Of a DNA stretch of 64,000 bases, positions 9,675-23,358 are shown piece after piece (position 1 is the first letter of the stretch; the number at the start of each line of letters is the position of its first letter). The DNA comes from Meghimatium bilineatum (lineage: Eukaryota > Mollusca > Gastropoda > Stylommatophora > Philomycidae): assembly GCA_034231615.1 (NCBI GenBank), contig CM067311.1, positions 20,526,173 to 20,590,172 of the forward strand. Reading direction: 5' to 3'. Position numbers and translations under genes: made by a program. The notes under the pieces are model-generated. The model worked only from the letters and a program-made list of their open reading frames with translations. It had not been told where the DNA came from and searched no databases.

Positions 9675-12600
9675 AAATTGGGTGTACTGCAGCTTACTAC
9701 ACCAGAATTTGTAGTCTGGACACACACATTTGGTGTATTCCAGCTTACTACGTTAGAACTCGGTGTTTTCTGGCATATTACTCACAAATTGGGTGTACTG
9801 CAGCTTACTACACTAGAAGTGATTGTATTCTGGCCTATTATACATGATTCTGTTGTATTGCAGCATAATACGTCAGAATGCTGGCGTATTACACACAAAT
9901 TAGGTCTTGCTGTTTATTATGTCAAAACTCAGTGTTTTTTGGCATATTACTCACAAATTGGGTTTACTGCAGCTTACTACACCAGAATTTGTAGTCTGGA
10001 CACACGCATTTGGTGTATTCCAGCTTACTACGTTAGAACTCGGTTTTTTCTGGCATATTACTCACAAATTGGGTGTACTGCAGCTTACTACACCAGAATT
10101 TGTAGTCTGGACACACGCATTTGGTGTATTCCAGCTTAATACGTTAGAACTCGGTGTATTCTGGTATACTACTCACAAATTGGGTGTACTGCAGCTTACT
10201 ACACCAGAAATTGTAGTCTGAACACACGAATTTGGTGTATTCCAGCTTACTACGTTAGAACTCGGTGTATTCTGGCATATTACTCAGAAATTCATTGTAC
10301 TGAAGCTTACAACACTAGAATTGAGTGTATTCTGGCCTATTACACATGACATCATTGTTTTGCAGCTTGAAACGTAAGAAAACTGGCGTACTGCACACAA
10401 ATTAGGTCTCTTGCTGTTTGGTACGTCAAAACTCAATGTTCTGTGGAATATTACTCACAAATTAGGTGTACTGCAGCTTACTACACCAGAATGTGTAGTC
10501 TGGACACACGCATTTGGTGTATTCCAGCTTACTACGTTAGAACTCAGTGTTTTCTGACATATTACTCACAAATTCATTGTACTGAAGCTTACAACACTAG
10601 AGTTGAGTGTATTCTGGCCTATTATACATGATTCTGTTGTATTGCAGCATAATTCGTCAGAATACTGGCGTATTACACACAAATTAGGTCTTGCTGTTTA
10701 GTATGTCAAAACTCAGTGTTTTCTGGCATATTACTCACGAATTTGGTTTACTGCAGCTTACTACAGCAGAATTTGTAGTCTGGACACACGCATTTGGTGT
10801 ATTCCAGCGTACTACGTTAGAAGTCGGTGTTTTCTGGCATATTACTCACAAATTCATTGTACTGAAGCTTACTACACTAGAATTGATTGTATTCTGGCCT
10901 ATTATACATGATTCTGTTGTATTGCAGCATAATACGTCAGAATACTGGCGTATTACACACAAATTAGGTCTCTTGCTGTTTGATACGTCAAAACAGTGTT
11001 CTGTGGAATATTACAAATTGGGTGTACTGCAGCTTACTACACCAGAATTTGTAGTCTGGACACACACATTTGGTGTATTCCAGCTTACTACGTTAGAACT
11101 CGGTGTTTTCTGGCATATTACTCACAAATTGGGTGTACTGCAGCTTACTACACAGAATTTGTAGTCTGGACACACGCATTTGGTGTATTCCAGCTTACTA
11201 CGTTAGAACTCGGTGTTTTCTGGCATATTACTCACAAATGCATTGTACTGAAGCTTACAACACTAGAATTGAGTGTATTCTGGCATATTACACATGACTT
11301 CGTTGTTTTGCAGCTTAATACGTAAGAACACTGGCATAGTGCACACAAATTAGGTCTCTTGCTGTTTAGTACGTCAAAACTCAGTGTTCTGTGGTATATT
11401 ACTCACAAATTTGGTGTACTGCAGCTTACTACAGCAGAATTTGTAGTCTGGACACACGCATTTGGTGTATTCCAGCGTACTACGTTAGAAGTCGGTGTTT
11501 TCTGGCATATTACTCACAAATTCATTGTACTGAAGCTTACTACACTAGAATTGATTGTATTCTGGCCTATTATACATGATTCTGTTGTATTGCAGCATAA
11601 TACGTCAGAATACTGGCGTATTACACACAAATTAGGTCTCTTGCTGTTTGGTACGTCAAAACTCAGTGTTCTGTGGAATATTACTCACAAATTAGGTGTA
11701 CTGCAGCTTACTACACCAGAAATTGTAGTCTGGACACACGCATTTGGTGTATTCCAGCTTACTACGAAAGAACACTGGCGTATTGCACACAAATTAGGTC
11801 TCTTGCTGTTTAGTACGTCAAAACAGTGTTCTGTGGAATATTACAAATTGGGTGTACTGCAGCTTACTACACCAGAATTTGTAGTCTGGACACACACATT
11901 TGGTGTATTCCAGCTTACTACGTTAGAACTCGGTGTTTTCTGGCATATTACTCACAAATTGGGTGTACTGCAGCTTACTACACTAGAAGTGATTGTATTC
12001 TGGCCTATTATACATGATTCTGTTGTATTGCAGCATAATACGTCAGAATGCTGGCGTATTACACACAAATTAGGTCTTGCTGTTTATTATGTCAAAACTC
12101 AGTGTTTTTTGGCATATTACTCACAAATTGGGTTTACTGCAGCTTACTACACCAGAATTTGTAGTCTGGACACACGCATTTGGTGTATTCCAGCTTACTA
12201 CGTTAGAACTCGGTGTTTTCTGGCATATTACTCACAAATTGGGTGTACTGCAGCTTACTACACCAGAATTTGTAGTCTGGACACACGCATTTGGTGTATT
12301 CCAGCTTAATACGTTAGAACTCGGTGTATTCTGGTATACTACTCACAAATTGGGTGTACTGCAGCTTACTACACCAGAAATTGTAGTCTGAACACACGAA
12401 TTTGGTGTATTCCAGCTTACTACGTTAGAACTCGGTGTATTCTGGCATATTACTCAGAAATTCATTGTACTGAAGCTTACAACACTAGAATTGAGTGTAT
12501 TCTGGCCTATTACACATGACATCATTGTTTTGCAGCTTGAAACGTAAGAAAACTGGCGTACTGCACACAAATTAGGTCTCTTGCTGTTTGGTACGTCAAA

Positions 12601-15600
12601 ACTCAATGTTCTGTGGAATATTACTCACAAATTAGGTGTACTGCAGCTTACTACACCAGAATGTGTAGTCTGGACACACGCATTTGGTGTATTCCAGCTT
12701 ACTACGTTAGAACTCAGTGTTTTCTGACATATTACTCACAAATTCATTGTACTGAAGCTTACAACACTAGAGTTGAGTGTATTCTGGCCTATTATACATG
12801 ATTCTGTTGTATTGCAGCATAATTCGTCAGAATACTGGCGTATTACACACAAATTAGGTCTTGCTGTTTAGTATGTCAAAACTCAGTGTTTTCTGGCATA
12901 TTACTCACGAATTTGGTTTACTGCAGCTTACTACAGCAGAATTTGTAGTCTGGACACACGCATTTGGTGTATTCCAGCGTACTACGTTAGAAGTCGGTGT
13001 TTTCTGGCATATTACTCACAAATTCATTGTACTGAAGCTTACTACACTAGAATTGATTGTATTCTGGCCTATTATACATGATTCTGTTGTATTGCAGCAT
13101 AATACGTCAGAATACTGGCGTATTACACACAAATTAGGTCTCTTGCTGTTTGATACGTCAAAACTCAGTGTTCTGTGGAATATTACTCACAAATTAGGTG
13201 TACTGCAGCTTACTACACCAGAATTTGTAGTCTGGACACACGCATTTGGTGTATTCCAGCTTAATACGTTAGAACTCGGTGTATTCTGGCATACTACTCA
13301 CAAATTGGGTGTACTGCAGCTTACTACACCAGAAATTGTAGTCTGGACACACGCATTTGGTGTATTCCAGCTTACTACGAAAGAACACTGGCGTATTGCA
13401 CACAAATTAGGTCTCTTGCTGTTTAGTACGTCAAAACAGTGTTCTGTGGAATATTACAAATTGGGTGTACTGCAGCTTACTACACCAGAATTTGTAGTCT
13501 GGACACACACATTTGGTGTATTCCAGCTTACTACGTTAGAACTCGGTGTTTTCTGGCATATTACTCACAAATTGGGTGTACTGCAGCTTACTACACTAGA
13601 AGTGATTGCATTCTGGCATATTATACATGATTCTGTTGTATTGCAGCATAATACGTCAGAATGCTGGCGTATTACACACAAATTAGGTCTTGCTGTTTAT
13701 TATGTCAAAACTCAGTGTTTTTTGGCATATTACTCACAAATTGGGTTTACTGCAGCTTACTACACCAGAATTTGTAGTCTGGACACACGCATTTGGTGTA
13801 TTCCAGCTTACTACGTTAGAACTCGGTGTTTTCTGGCATATTACTCACAAATTGGGTGTACTGCAGCTTACTACACCAGAATTTGTAGTCTGGACACACG
13901 CATTTGGTGTATTCCAGCTTAATACGTTAGAACTCGGTGTATTCTGGTATACTACTCACAAATTGGGTGTACTGCAGCTTACTACACCAGAAATTGTAGT
14001 CTGAACACACGAATTTGGTGTATTCCAGCTTACTACGTTAGAACTCGGTGTATTCTGGCATATTACTCAGAAATTCATTGTACTGAAGCTTACTACACTA
14101 GAATTGATTGTATTCTGGCCTATTACACATGACTTCGTTGTTTTGCAGATTGATACGTAAGAACACTGGCGTATTACACACAAATTAGGTCTTGCTGTTT
14201 AGTATGTCAAAAGTCAGTGTTTTCTGGCATATTACTCACAAATTGGGTGTACTGCAGCTTGCTACACCAGAATTTGTAGTCTGGACACACGCATTTGGTG
14301 TATTCAAGCTTAATACGTTAGAACTCGGTGTTTTCTGGCATATTACTCACAAATTGGGTGTACTGCAGCTTACTACACCAGAATTTGTAGTCTGGACACA
14401 CGCAATTGGTGTATTCCAGCTTACTACGTTAGAACTCGGTGTTTTCTGGCATATTACTCACAAATTCATTGTACTGAAGCTTACAACACTAGAATTGAGT
14501 GTATTCTGGCATATTACACATGACTTCGTTGTTTTGCAGCTTAATACGTAAGAACACTGGCGAATTGCTCACAAATTAGGTCTCTTGCTGTTTAGTACGT
14601 CAAAACTCAGTGTTCTGTGGAATATTACTCACAAATTGGGTGTACTGCAGCTTACTACACCAGAATTTGTAGTCTGGACACACGCATTTGGTGTATTCAA
14701 GCTTACTACGTTAGCACTCGGTGTTTTCTGGCATATTACTCACAAATTGGGTGTACTGCAGCTTACTACACTAGAATTGATTGTATTCTGGCCTATTACA
14801 CATGACTTCGTTGTTTTGCAGATTGATACGTAAGAACACTGGCGTATTACACACAAATTAGGTCTTGCTGTTTAGTATGTCAAAAGTCAGTGTTCTATGG
14901 CATATTACTCACAAATTGGGTGTACTGCAGCTTACTACACCAGAATTTGTAGTCTGGACACGCATTTGGTGTATTCAAGCTTAATACTTTAGAACTCGGT
15001 GTTTTCTTGCATATTACTCAGAAATTGGGTGCACTGCAGATTACTACACCAGAATTTGTAGTCTGGACACACGCATTTGGTGTATTCCAGCTTACTACGT
15101 TAGAACTCGGTGTTTTCTGGCATATTACTCACAAATTCATTGTACTGAAGCTTACAACACTAGAATTGAGTGTATTCTGGCATATTACACATGACTTCGT
15201 TGTTTTGCAGCTTAATACGTAAGAACACTGGCGTATTGCACACAAATTAGGTCTCTTGCTGTTTAGTACGTCAAAACTCAGTGTTCTGTGGAATATTACT
15301 CACAAATTGGGTGTACTGCAGCTTACTACACCAGAATTTGTAGTCTGGACACACGCATTTGGTGTATTCCAGCTTACTACGTTAGAACTCGGTGTTTTCT
15401 GGCATATTACTCACAAATTGGGTGTACTGCAGCTTACTACACCAGAATTTGTAGTCTGGACACACGCATTTGGTGTATTCCAGCTTACTACGTTAGAACT
15501 CGGTGTTTTCTGGCATATTACTGACAAATTCATTGTACTGAAGCTTACTACACTAGAATTGATTGTATTCTGGCCTATTACACATGATTTCGTTGTTTTG

Positions 15601-17487
15601 CAGATTGATACGTAAGAACACTGGCGTATTACACACAAATTAGGTCTTGCTGTTTAGTATGTCAAAAGCCAGTGTTCTATGGCATATTACTCACAAATTG
15701 GGTGTACTGCAGCTTACTACACCAGAATTTGTAGTCTGGACACACGCATTTGGTGTATTCAAGCTTAATACTTTAGAACTCGTTGTTTTCTGGCATATTA
15801 CTCACAAATTGGGTGTACTGCAGCTTACTACACCAGAATTTGTAGTCTGGACACACGCATTTGGTGTATTCCAGCTTACTACGTTAGAACTCGGTGTTTT
15901 TTGGCATATTACTGACAAATTCATTGTACTGAAGCTTACTACACTAGAATTGATTGTATTCTGGCCTATTATATATGATTCTGTTGTATTGCAGCATAAT
16001 ACGTCAGAATACTGGCGTACTACACACAAATTAGGTCTTGCTGTTTAGTATGTCAAAACTCAGTGTTTTCTGGCATATTACTCACAAATTGGGTGTACTG
16101 CAGCTTACTACACCAGAATTTGTAGTCTGGACACACGCATTAGGTGTATTCAAGCTTAATACGTAAGAACACTGGCGTATTGCACACAAATTAGGTCTCT
16201 TGCTGTTTAGTACGTCAAAACAGTGTTCTGTGGAGTATTACAAATTGGGTGTACTGCAGCTTACTACACCAGAATTTGTAGTCTGGACACACACATTTGG
16301 TGTATTCCAGCTTACTACGTTAGAACTCGGTGTTTTCTGGCATATTACTCACAAATTGGGTGTACTGCAGCTTACTACACAGAATTTGTAGTCTGGACAC
16401 ACGCATTTGGTGTATTCCAGCTTACTACGTTAGAACTCGGTGTTTTCTGGCATATTACTCACAAATGCATTGTACTGAAGCTTACAACACTAGAATTGAG
16501 TGTATTCTGGCATATTACACATGACTTCGTTGTTTTGCAGCTTAATACGTAAGAACACTGGCATAGTGCACACAAATTAGGTCTCTTGCTGTTTAGTACG
16601 TCAAAACTCAGTGTTCTGTGGTATATTACTCACAAATTTGGTGTACTGCAGCTTACTACAGCAGAATTTGTAGTCTGGACACACGCATTTGGTGTATTCC
16701 AGCGTACTACGTTAGAAGTCGGTGTTTTCTGGCATATTACTCACAAATTCATTGTACTGAAGCTTACTACACTAGAATTGATTGTATTCTGGCCTATTAT
16801 ACATGATTCTGTTGTATTGCTAATACGTCAGAATACTGGCGTATTACACACAAATTAGGTCTCTTGCTGTTTGGTACGTCAAAACTCAGTGTTCTGTGGA
16901 ATATTACTCACAAATTAGGTGTACTGTAGCTTACTACACCAGAATTTGTAGTCTGGACACACGCATTTGGTGTATTCCAGCTTAATACGTTAGAACTCGG
17001 TGTATTCTGGTATACTACTCACAAATTGGGTGTACTGCAGCTTATTACACCAGAATTTGTAGTCTGGACACACACATTTGGTGTATTCCAGCTTACTACG
17101 TTAGAACTCGGTGTTTTCTGGCATATTACTCACAAATTGGGTGTACTGCAGCTTACTACACTAGAAGTGATTGTATTCTGGCCTATTATACATGATTCTG
17201 TTGTATTGCAGCATAATACGTCAGAATGCTGGCGTATTACACACAAATTAGGTCTTGCTGTTTATTATGTCAAAACTCAGTGTTTTTTGGCATATTACTC
17301 ACAAATTGGGTTTACTGCAGCTTACTACACCAGAATTTGTAGTCTGGACACACGCATTTGGTGTATTCCAGCTTACTACGTTAGAACTCGGTGTTTTCTG
17401 GCATATTACTCACAAATTGGGTGTACTGCAGCTTACTACACCAGAATTTGTAGTCTGGACACACGCATTTGGTGTATTCCAGCTTAA
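9675..17487 (+). repeat. Mosaic cassette region with a 2170-bp offset repeat
   Basis: Anchors at 9903, 10405, 10687, 10967, 11353, 11635, 11797, 12073, 12575, 12857, 13137, 13410, 13686, 14188, 14579, 14861, 15250, 15643, 16034, 16194, 16580, 16858 and 17251. Bases from about 9560 to 10985 recur from about 11730 to 13155 at an offset of 2170, the sum of 276, 502, 282, 280, 386, 282 and 162. Bases 10983 to about 13547 match 20810 to 23374 (offset 9827), and roughly 15410 to 16800 match 20010 to 21400 (offset 4600). The run 276, 502, 391, 282, 389, 393, 391, 160, 386 from 13686 resembles the order after 50383, suggesting an older higher-order repeat. No non-satellite sequence is visible. Confidence 0.9.
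16811..16828 (+). repeat. Unique 4-bp deletion in unit g
   Basis: Reads gttgtattgctaatacg where the norm is gttgtattgcagcataatacg, shortening the cassette at 16580 from 282 to 278 bp. It breaks the forward frame that stays open here in sister copies (for example at 11353 and 21180). Confidence 0.88.
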
Positions 17488-18607
17488 TACGTTAGAACTC
17501 GGTGTATTCTGGTATACTACTCACAAATTGGGTGTACTGCAGCTTACTACACCAGAAATTGTAGTCTGAACACACGAATTTGGTGTATTCCAGCTTACTA
17601 CGTTAGAACTCGGTGTATTCTGGCATATTACTCAGAAATTCATTGTACTGAAGCTTACAACACTAGAATTGAGTGTATTCTGGCCTATTACACATGACAT
17701 CATTGTTTTGCAGCTTGAAACGTAAGAAAACTGGCGTACTGCACACAAATTAGGTCTCTTGCTGTTTGGTACGTCAAAACTCAGTGTTCTGTGGAATATT
17801 ACTCACAAATTAGGTGTACTGCAGCTTACTACACCAGAATTTGTAGTCTGGACACACGCATTTGGTGTATTCCAGCTTACTACGTTAGAACTCAGTGTTT
17901 TCTGACATATTACTCACAAATTCATTGTACTGAAGCTTACAACACTAGAGTTGAGTGTATTCTGGCCTATTATACATGATTCTGTTGTATTGCAGCATAA
18001 TTCGTCAGAATACTGGCGTATTACACACAAATTAGGTCTTGCTGTTTAGTATGTCAAAACTCAGTGTTCTGTGGAATATTACTCACAAATTGGGTGTACT
18101 GCAGCTTACTACACCAGAATTTGTAGTCTGGACACACGCATTTGGTGTATTCCAGCTTACTACGTTAGAAGTCGGTGTTTTCTGGCATATTACTCACAAA
18201 TTAATTGTACTGAAGAATTGTACACTAGAATTCTACACTAGAATTGATTGTATTCTGGCCTATTATATATGATTCTGTTGTATTGCAGCATAATACGTCA
18301 GAATACTGGCGTACTACACACAAATTAGGTCTTGCTGTTTGGTACGTCAAAACTCAGTGTTCTGTGGAATATTACTCACAAATTGGGTGTACTGCAGCTT
18401 ACTACACCAGAATTTGTAGTCTGGACACACGCATTTGGTGTATTCCAGCTTACTACGTTAGAACTCAGTGTTTTCTGACATATTACTCACAAATTCATTG
18501 TACTGAAGCTTACAACACTAGAATTGAGTGTATTCTGGCCTATTACACATGACATCATTGTTTTGCAGCTTGAAACGTAAGAAAACTGGCGTACTGCACA
18601 CAAATTA

Positions 18608-18883
18608 GGTCTCTTGCTGTTTGGTACGTCAAAACTCAGTGTTCTGTGGAATATTACTCACAAATTAGGTGTACTGCAGCTTACTACACCAGAATTTATA
18701 GTCTGGACACACGCATTTGGTGTATTCCAGCTTACTACGTTAGAACTCGGAGTTTTCTGGCATATTACTCACAAATACATTGTAATGAAGCTTACTACAC
18801 TAGAATTGAGTGTATTCTGGCCTATTACACAGTCCTTGTTGTGCAGCTTAATACGTAAGAACTGGCGTATTGCATACAAATTA
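18608..18883 (+). repeat. Exemplar 276-bp cassette with a 6-bp loss across units f and g
   Basis: This 276-bp spacing has a different cause from the 276-bp cassettes with a shortened j. Here the f/g border reads cacagtccttgttgtgcag and the end of g is cgtaagaactgg, together 6 bp shorter than the normal f+g (54 against 60). Unit d carries the variant acaaatacattgtaatgaag. It sits directly before the 295-bp cassette and recurs with it in the 5871-bp copies (24479, 30350) and, as a 274-bp short-i form, at 45612 and 62598. The pair of cassettes therefore travels as a block. Confidence 0.85.
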
Positions 18884-19178
18884 GGTCTCTTGCTGTTTAG
18901 TACGTCAAAACTCAGTGTTCTGTGGAATATTACTCACAAATTGGGTGTACTGCAGCTTACTACACCAGAATTTGTAGTCTGGACACACGCATTTGGTGTA
19001 TTCCAGCTTACTACGTTAGAAGTCGGTGTTTTCTGGCATATTACTCACAAATTAATTGTACTGAAGAATTGTACACTAGAATTCTACACTAGAATTGATT
19101 GTATTCTGGCCTATTATATATGATTCTGTTGTATTGCAGCATAATACGTCAGAATACTGGCGTACTACACACAAATTA
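18884..19178 (+). repeat. Exemplar 295-bp cassette with a 13-bp internal duplication in unit e
   Basis: Anchor spacing is 282 + 13. In unit e the usual gaagcttactacactag is replaced by gaagaattgtacactag followed by a second tacactagaatt, so 19072-19084 and 19085-19097 are direct repeats of 13 bases differing only at the last base. The duplication creates an EcoRI site (gaattc, 19079-19084). The same form is at 18221-18246, 24092-24117, 24943-24968, 29963-29988, 30814-30839, 46074-46099, 47041-47066 and 63060-63085. The short-i form is 293 bp (18035-18327), and one copy has an extra T (296 bp, 46852-47147). Confidence 0.9.
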
Positions 19179-22100
19179 GGTCTTGCTGTTTAGAATGTCA
19201 AAACTCAGTGTTTTCTGGCATATTACTCACAAATTGGGTGTACTGCAGCTTACTACACCAGAATTTGTAGTCTGGACACACGCATTTGGTGTATTCCAGC
19301 TTACTACGTTAGAACTCGGTGTTTTCTGGCATATTACTGACAAATTCATTGTACTGAAGCTTACTACACTAGAATTGATTGTATTCTGGCCTATTACACA
19401 TGACTTCGTTGTTTTGCAGATTGATACGTAAGAACACTGGCGTATTACACACAAATTAGGTCTTGCTGTTTAGTATGTCAAAAGTCAGTGTTTTCTGGCA
19501 TATTACTCACAAATTGGGTGTACTGCAGCTTACTACACCAGAATTTGTAGTCTGGACACACGCATTTGGTGTATTCAAGCTTAATACGTTAGAACTCGGT
19601 GTTTTCTGGCATATTACTCACAAATTGGGTGTACTGCAGCTTACTACACCAGAATTTGTAGTCTGGACACACGCAATTGGTGTATTCCAGCTTACTACGT
19701 TATAACTCGGTGTTTTCTGGCATATTACTCACAAATTCATTGTACTGAAGCTTACAACACTAGAATTGAGTGTATTCTGGCATATTACACATGACTTCGT
19801 TGTTTTGCAGCTTAATACGTAAGAACACTGGCGAATTGCTCACAAATTAGGTCTCTTGCTGTTTAGTACGTCAAAACTCAGTGTTCTGTGGAATATTACT
19901 CACAAATTGGGTGTACTGCAGCTTACTACACCAGAATTTGTAGTCTGGACACACGCATTTGGTGTATTCAAGCTTACTACGTTAGAACTCGGTGTTTTCT
20001 GGCATATTACTCACAAATTGGGTGTACTGCAGCTTACTACACCAGAATTTGTAGTCTGGACACACGCATTTGGTGTATTCCAGCTTACTACGTTAGAACT
20101 CGGTGTTTTCTGGCATATTACTGACAAATTCATTGTACTGAAGCTTACTACACTAGAATTGATTGTATTCTGGCCTATTACACATGATTTCGTTGTTTTG
20201 CAGATTGATACGTAAGAACACTGGCGTATTACACACAAATTAGGTCTTGCTGTTTAGTATGTCAAAAGCCAGTGTTCTATGGCATATTACTCACAAATTG
20301 GGTGTACTGCAGCTTACTACACCAGAATTTGTAGTCTGGACACACGCATTTGGTGTATTCAAGCTTAATACTTTAGAACTCGTTGTTTTCTCGCATATTA
20401 CTCACAAATTGGGTGTACTGCAGCTTACTACACCAGAATTTGTAGTCTGGACACACGCATTTGGTGTATTCCAGCTTACTACGTTAGAACTCGGTGTTTT
20501 TTGGCATATTACTGAAAAATTCATTGTACTGAAGCTTACTACACTAGAATTGATTGTATTCTGGCCTATTATATATGATTCTGTTGTATTGCAGCATAAT
20601 ACGTCAGAATACTGGCGTACTACACACAAATTAGGTCTTGCTGTTTAGTATGTCAAAACTCAGTGTTTTCTGGCATATTACTCACAAATTGGGTGTACTG
20701 CAGCTTACTACACCAGAATTTGTAGTCTGGACACACGCATTAGGTGTATTCAAGCTTAATACGTAAGAACACTGGCATATTGCACACAAATTAGGTCTCT
20801 TGCTGTTTAGTACGTCAAAACAGTGTTCTGTGGAATATTACAAATTGGGTGTACTGCAGCTTACTACACCAGAATTTGTAGTCTGGACACACACATTTGG
20901 TGTATTCCAGCTTACTACGTTAGAACTCGGTGTTTTCTGGCATATTACTCACAAATTGGGTGTACTGCAGCTTACTACACAGAATTTGTAGTCTGGACAC
21001 ACGCATTTGGTGTATTCCAGCTTACTACGTTAGAACTCGGTGTTTTCTGGCATATTACTCACAAATGCATTGTACTGAAGCTTACAACACTAGAATTGAG
21101 TGTATTCTGGCATATTACACATGACTTCGTTGTTTTGCAGCTTAATACGTAAGAACACTGGCATAGTGCACACAAATTAGGTCTCTTGCTGTTTAGTACG
21201 TCAAAACTCAGTGTTCTGTGGTATATTACTCACAAATTTGGTGTACTGCAGCTTACTACAGCAGAATTTGTAGTCTGGACACACACATTTGGTGTATTCC
21301 AGCGTACTACGTTAGAAGTCGGTGTTTTCTGGCATATTACTCACAAATTCATTGTACTGAAGCTTACTACACTAGAATTGATTGTATTCTGGCCTATTAT
21401 ACATGATTCTGTTGTATTGCAGCATAATACGTCAGAATACTGGCGTATTACACACAAATTAGGTCTCTTGCTGTTTGGTACGTCAAAACTCAGTGTTCTG
21501 TGGAATATTACTCACAAATTAGGTGTACTGCAGCTTACTACACCAGAAATTGTAGTCTGGACACACGCATTTGGTGTATTCCAGCTTACTACGAAAGAAC
21601 ACTGGCGTATTGCACACAAATTAGGTCTCTTGCTGTTTAGTACGTCAAAACAGTGTTCTGTGGAATATTACAAATTGGGTGTACTGCAGCTTACTACACC
21701 AGAATTTGTAGTCTGGACACACACATTTGGTGTATTCCAGCTTACTACGTTAGAACTCGGTGTTTTCTGGCATATTACTCACAAATTGGGTGTACTGCAG
21801 CTTACTACACTAGAAGTGATTGTATTCTGGCCTATTATACATGATTCTGTTGTATTGCAGCATAATACGTCAGAATGCTGGCGTATTACACACAAATTAG
21901 GTCTTGCTGTTTATTATGTCAAAACTCAGTGTTTTTTGGCATATTACTCACAAATTGGGTTTACTGCAGCTTACTACACCAGAATTTGTAGTCTGGACAC
22001 ACGCATTTGGTGTATTCCAGCTTACTACGTTAGAACTCGGTGTTTTCTGGCATATTACTCACAAATTGGGTGTACTGCAGCTTACTACACCAGAATTTGT

Positions 22101-23358
22101 AGTCTGGACACACGCATTTGGTGTATTCCAGCTTAATACGTTAGAACTCGGTGTATTCTGGTATACTACTCACAAATTGGGTGTACTGCAGCTTACTACA
22201 CCAGAAATTGTAGTCTGAACACACGAATTTGGTGTATTCCAGCTTACTACGTTAGAACTCGGTGTATTCTGGCATATTACTCAGAAATTCATTGTACTGA
22301 AGCTTACAACACTAGAATTGAGTGTATTCTGGCCTATTACACATGACATCATTGTTTTGCAGCTTGAAACGTAAGAAAACTGGCGTACTGCACACAAATT
22401 AGGTCTCTTGCTGTTTGGTACGTCAAAACTCAATGTTCTGTGGAATATTACTCACAAATTAGGTGTACTGCAGCTTACTACACCAGAATGTGTAGTCTGG
22501 ACACACGCATTTGGTGTATTCCAGCTTACTACGTTAGAACTCAGTGTTTTCTGACATATTACTCACAAATTCATTGTACTGAAGCTTACAACACTAGAGT
22601 TGAGTGTATTCTGGCCTATTATACATGATTCTGTTGTATTGCAGCATAATTCGTCAGAATACTGGCGTATTACACACAAATTAGGTCTTGCTGTTTAGTA
22701 TGTCAAAACTCAGTGTTTTCTGGCATATTACTCACGAATTTGGTTTACTGCAGCTTACTACAGCAGAATTTGTAGTCTGGACACACGCATTTGGTGTATT
22801 CCAGCGTACTACGTTAGAAGTCGGTGTTTTCTGGCATATTACTCACAAATTCATTGTACTGAAGCTTACTACACTAGAATTGATTGTATTCTGGCCTATT
22901 ATACATGATTCTGTTGTATTGCAGCATAATACGTCAGAATACTGGCGTATTACACACAAATTAGGTCTCTTGCTGTTTGATACGTCAAAACTCAGTGTTC
23001 TGTGGAATATTACTCACAAATTAGGTGTACTGCAGCTTACTACACCAGAATTTGTAGTCTGGACACACGCATTTGGTGTATTCCAGCTTAATACGTTAGA
23101 ACTCGGTGTATTCTGGCATACTACTCACAAATTGGGTGTACTGCAGCTTACGACACCAGAAATTGTAGTCTGGACACACGCATTTGGTGTATTCCAGCTT
23201 ACTACGAAAGAACACTGGCGTATTGCACACAAATTAGGTCTCTTGCTGTTTAGTACGTCAAAACAGTGTTCTGTGGAATATTACAAATTGGGTGTACTGC
23301 AGCTTACTACACCAGAATTTGTAGTCTGGACACACACATTTGGTGTATTCCAGCTTAC

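Larger units (their letters stand above)
17488..23358 (+). repeat. 5871-bp higher-order repeat, copy 1 of 3
   Basis: Nineteen cassettes: from the anchor at 17753 their lengths are 282, 293, 280, 276, 295, 280, 391, 393, 391, 160, 386, 282, 162, 276, 502, 282, 280, 273 and 387, which sum exactly to 5871. The left edge lies near cttaatac/cttactac at 17484-17491. Across all three copies the only difference I noticed is tactgaaaaattc here (about 20509-20521) where copies 2 and 3 read tactgacaaattc. The copy carries two 13-bp duplications and the unusual tctcgcatatt and cttacgacacc variants, all repeated in the other copies. Confidence 0.95.

Noticed and set aside
12861-13922. Long forward open frames (up to 353 codons) as protein-coding genes
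   Set aside because: They consist only of satellite units, start at TTG inside unit i, occur in two phases because of the 2-bp short i, and are cut by recurrent TAG, TAA and TGA in standard units. Frameshifting indels are frequent and spread by amplification. No non-repeat domain is present.
19079-19084. Palindrome agaattct as a regulatory operator
   Set aside because: It is created by the local 13-bp duplication and contains an EcoRI site by chance; there is no gene for it to regulate.
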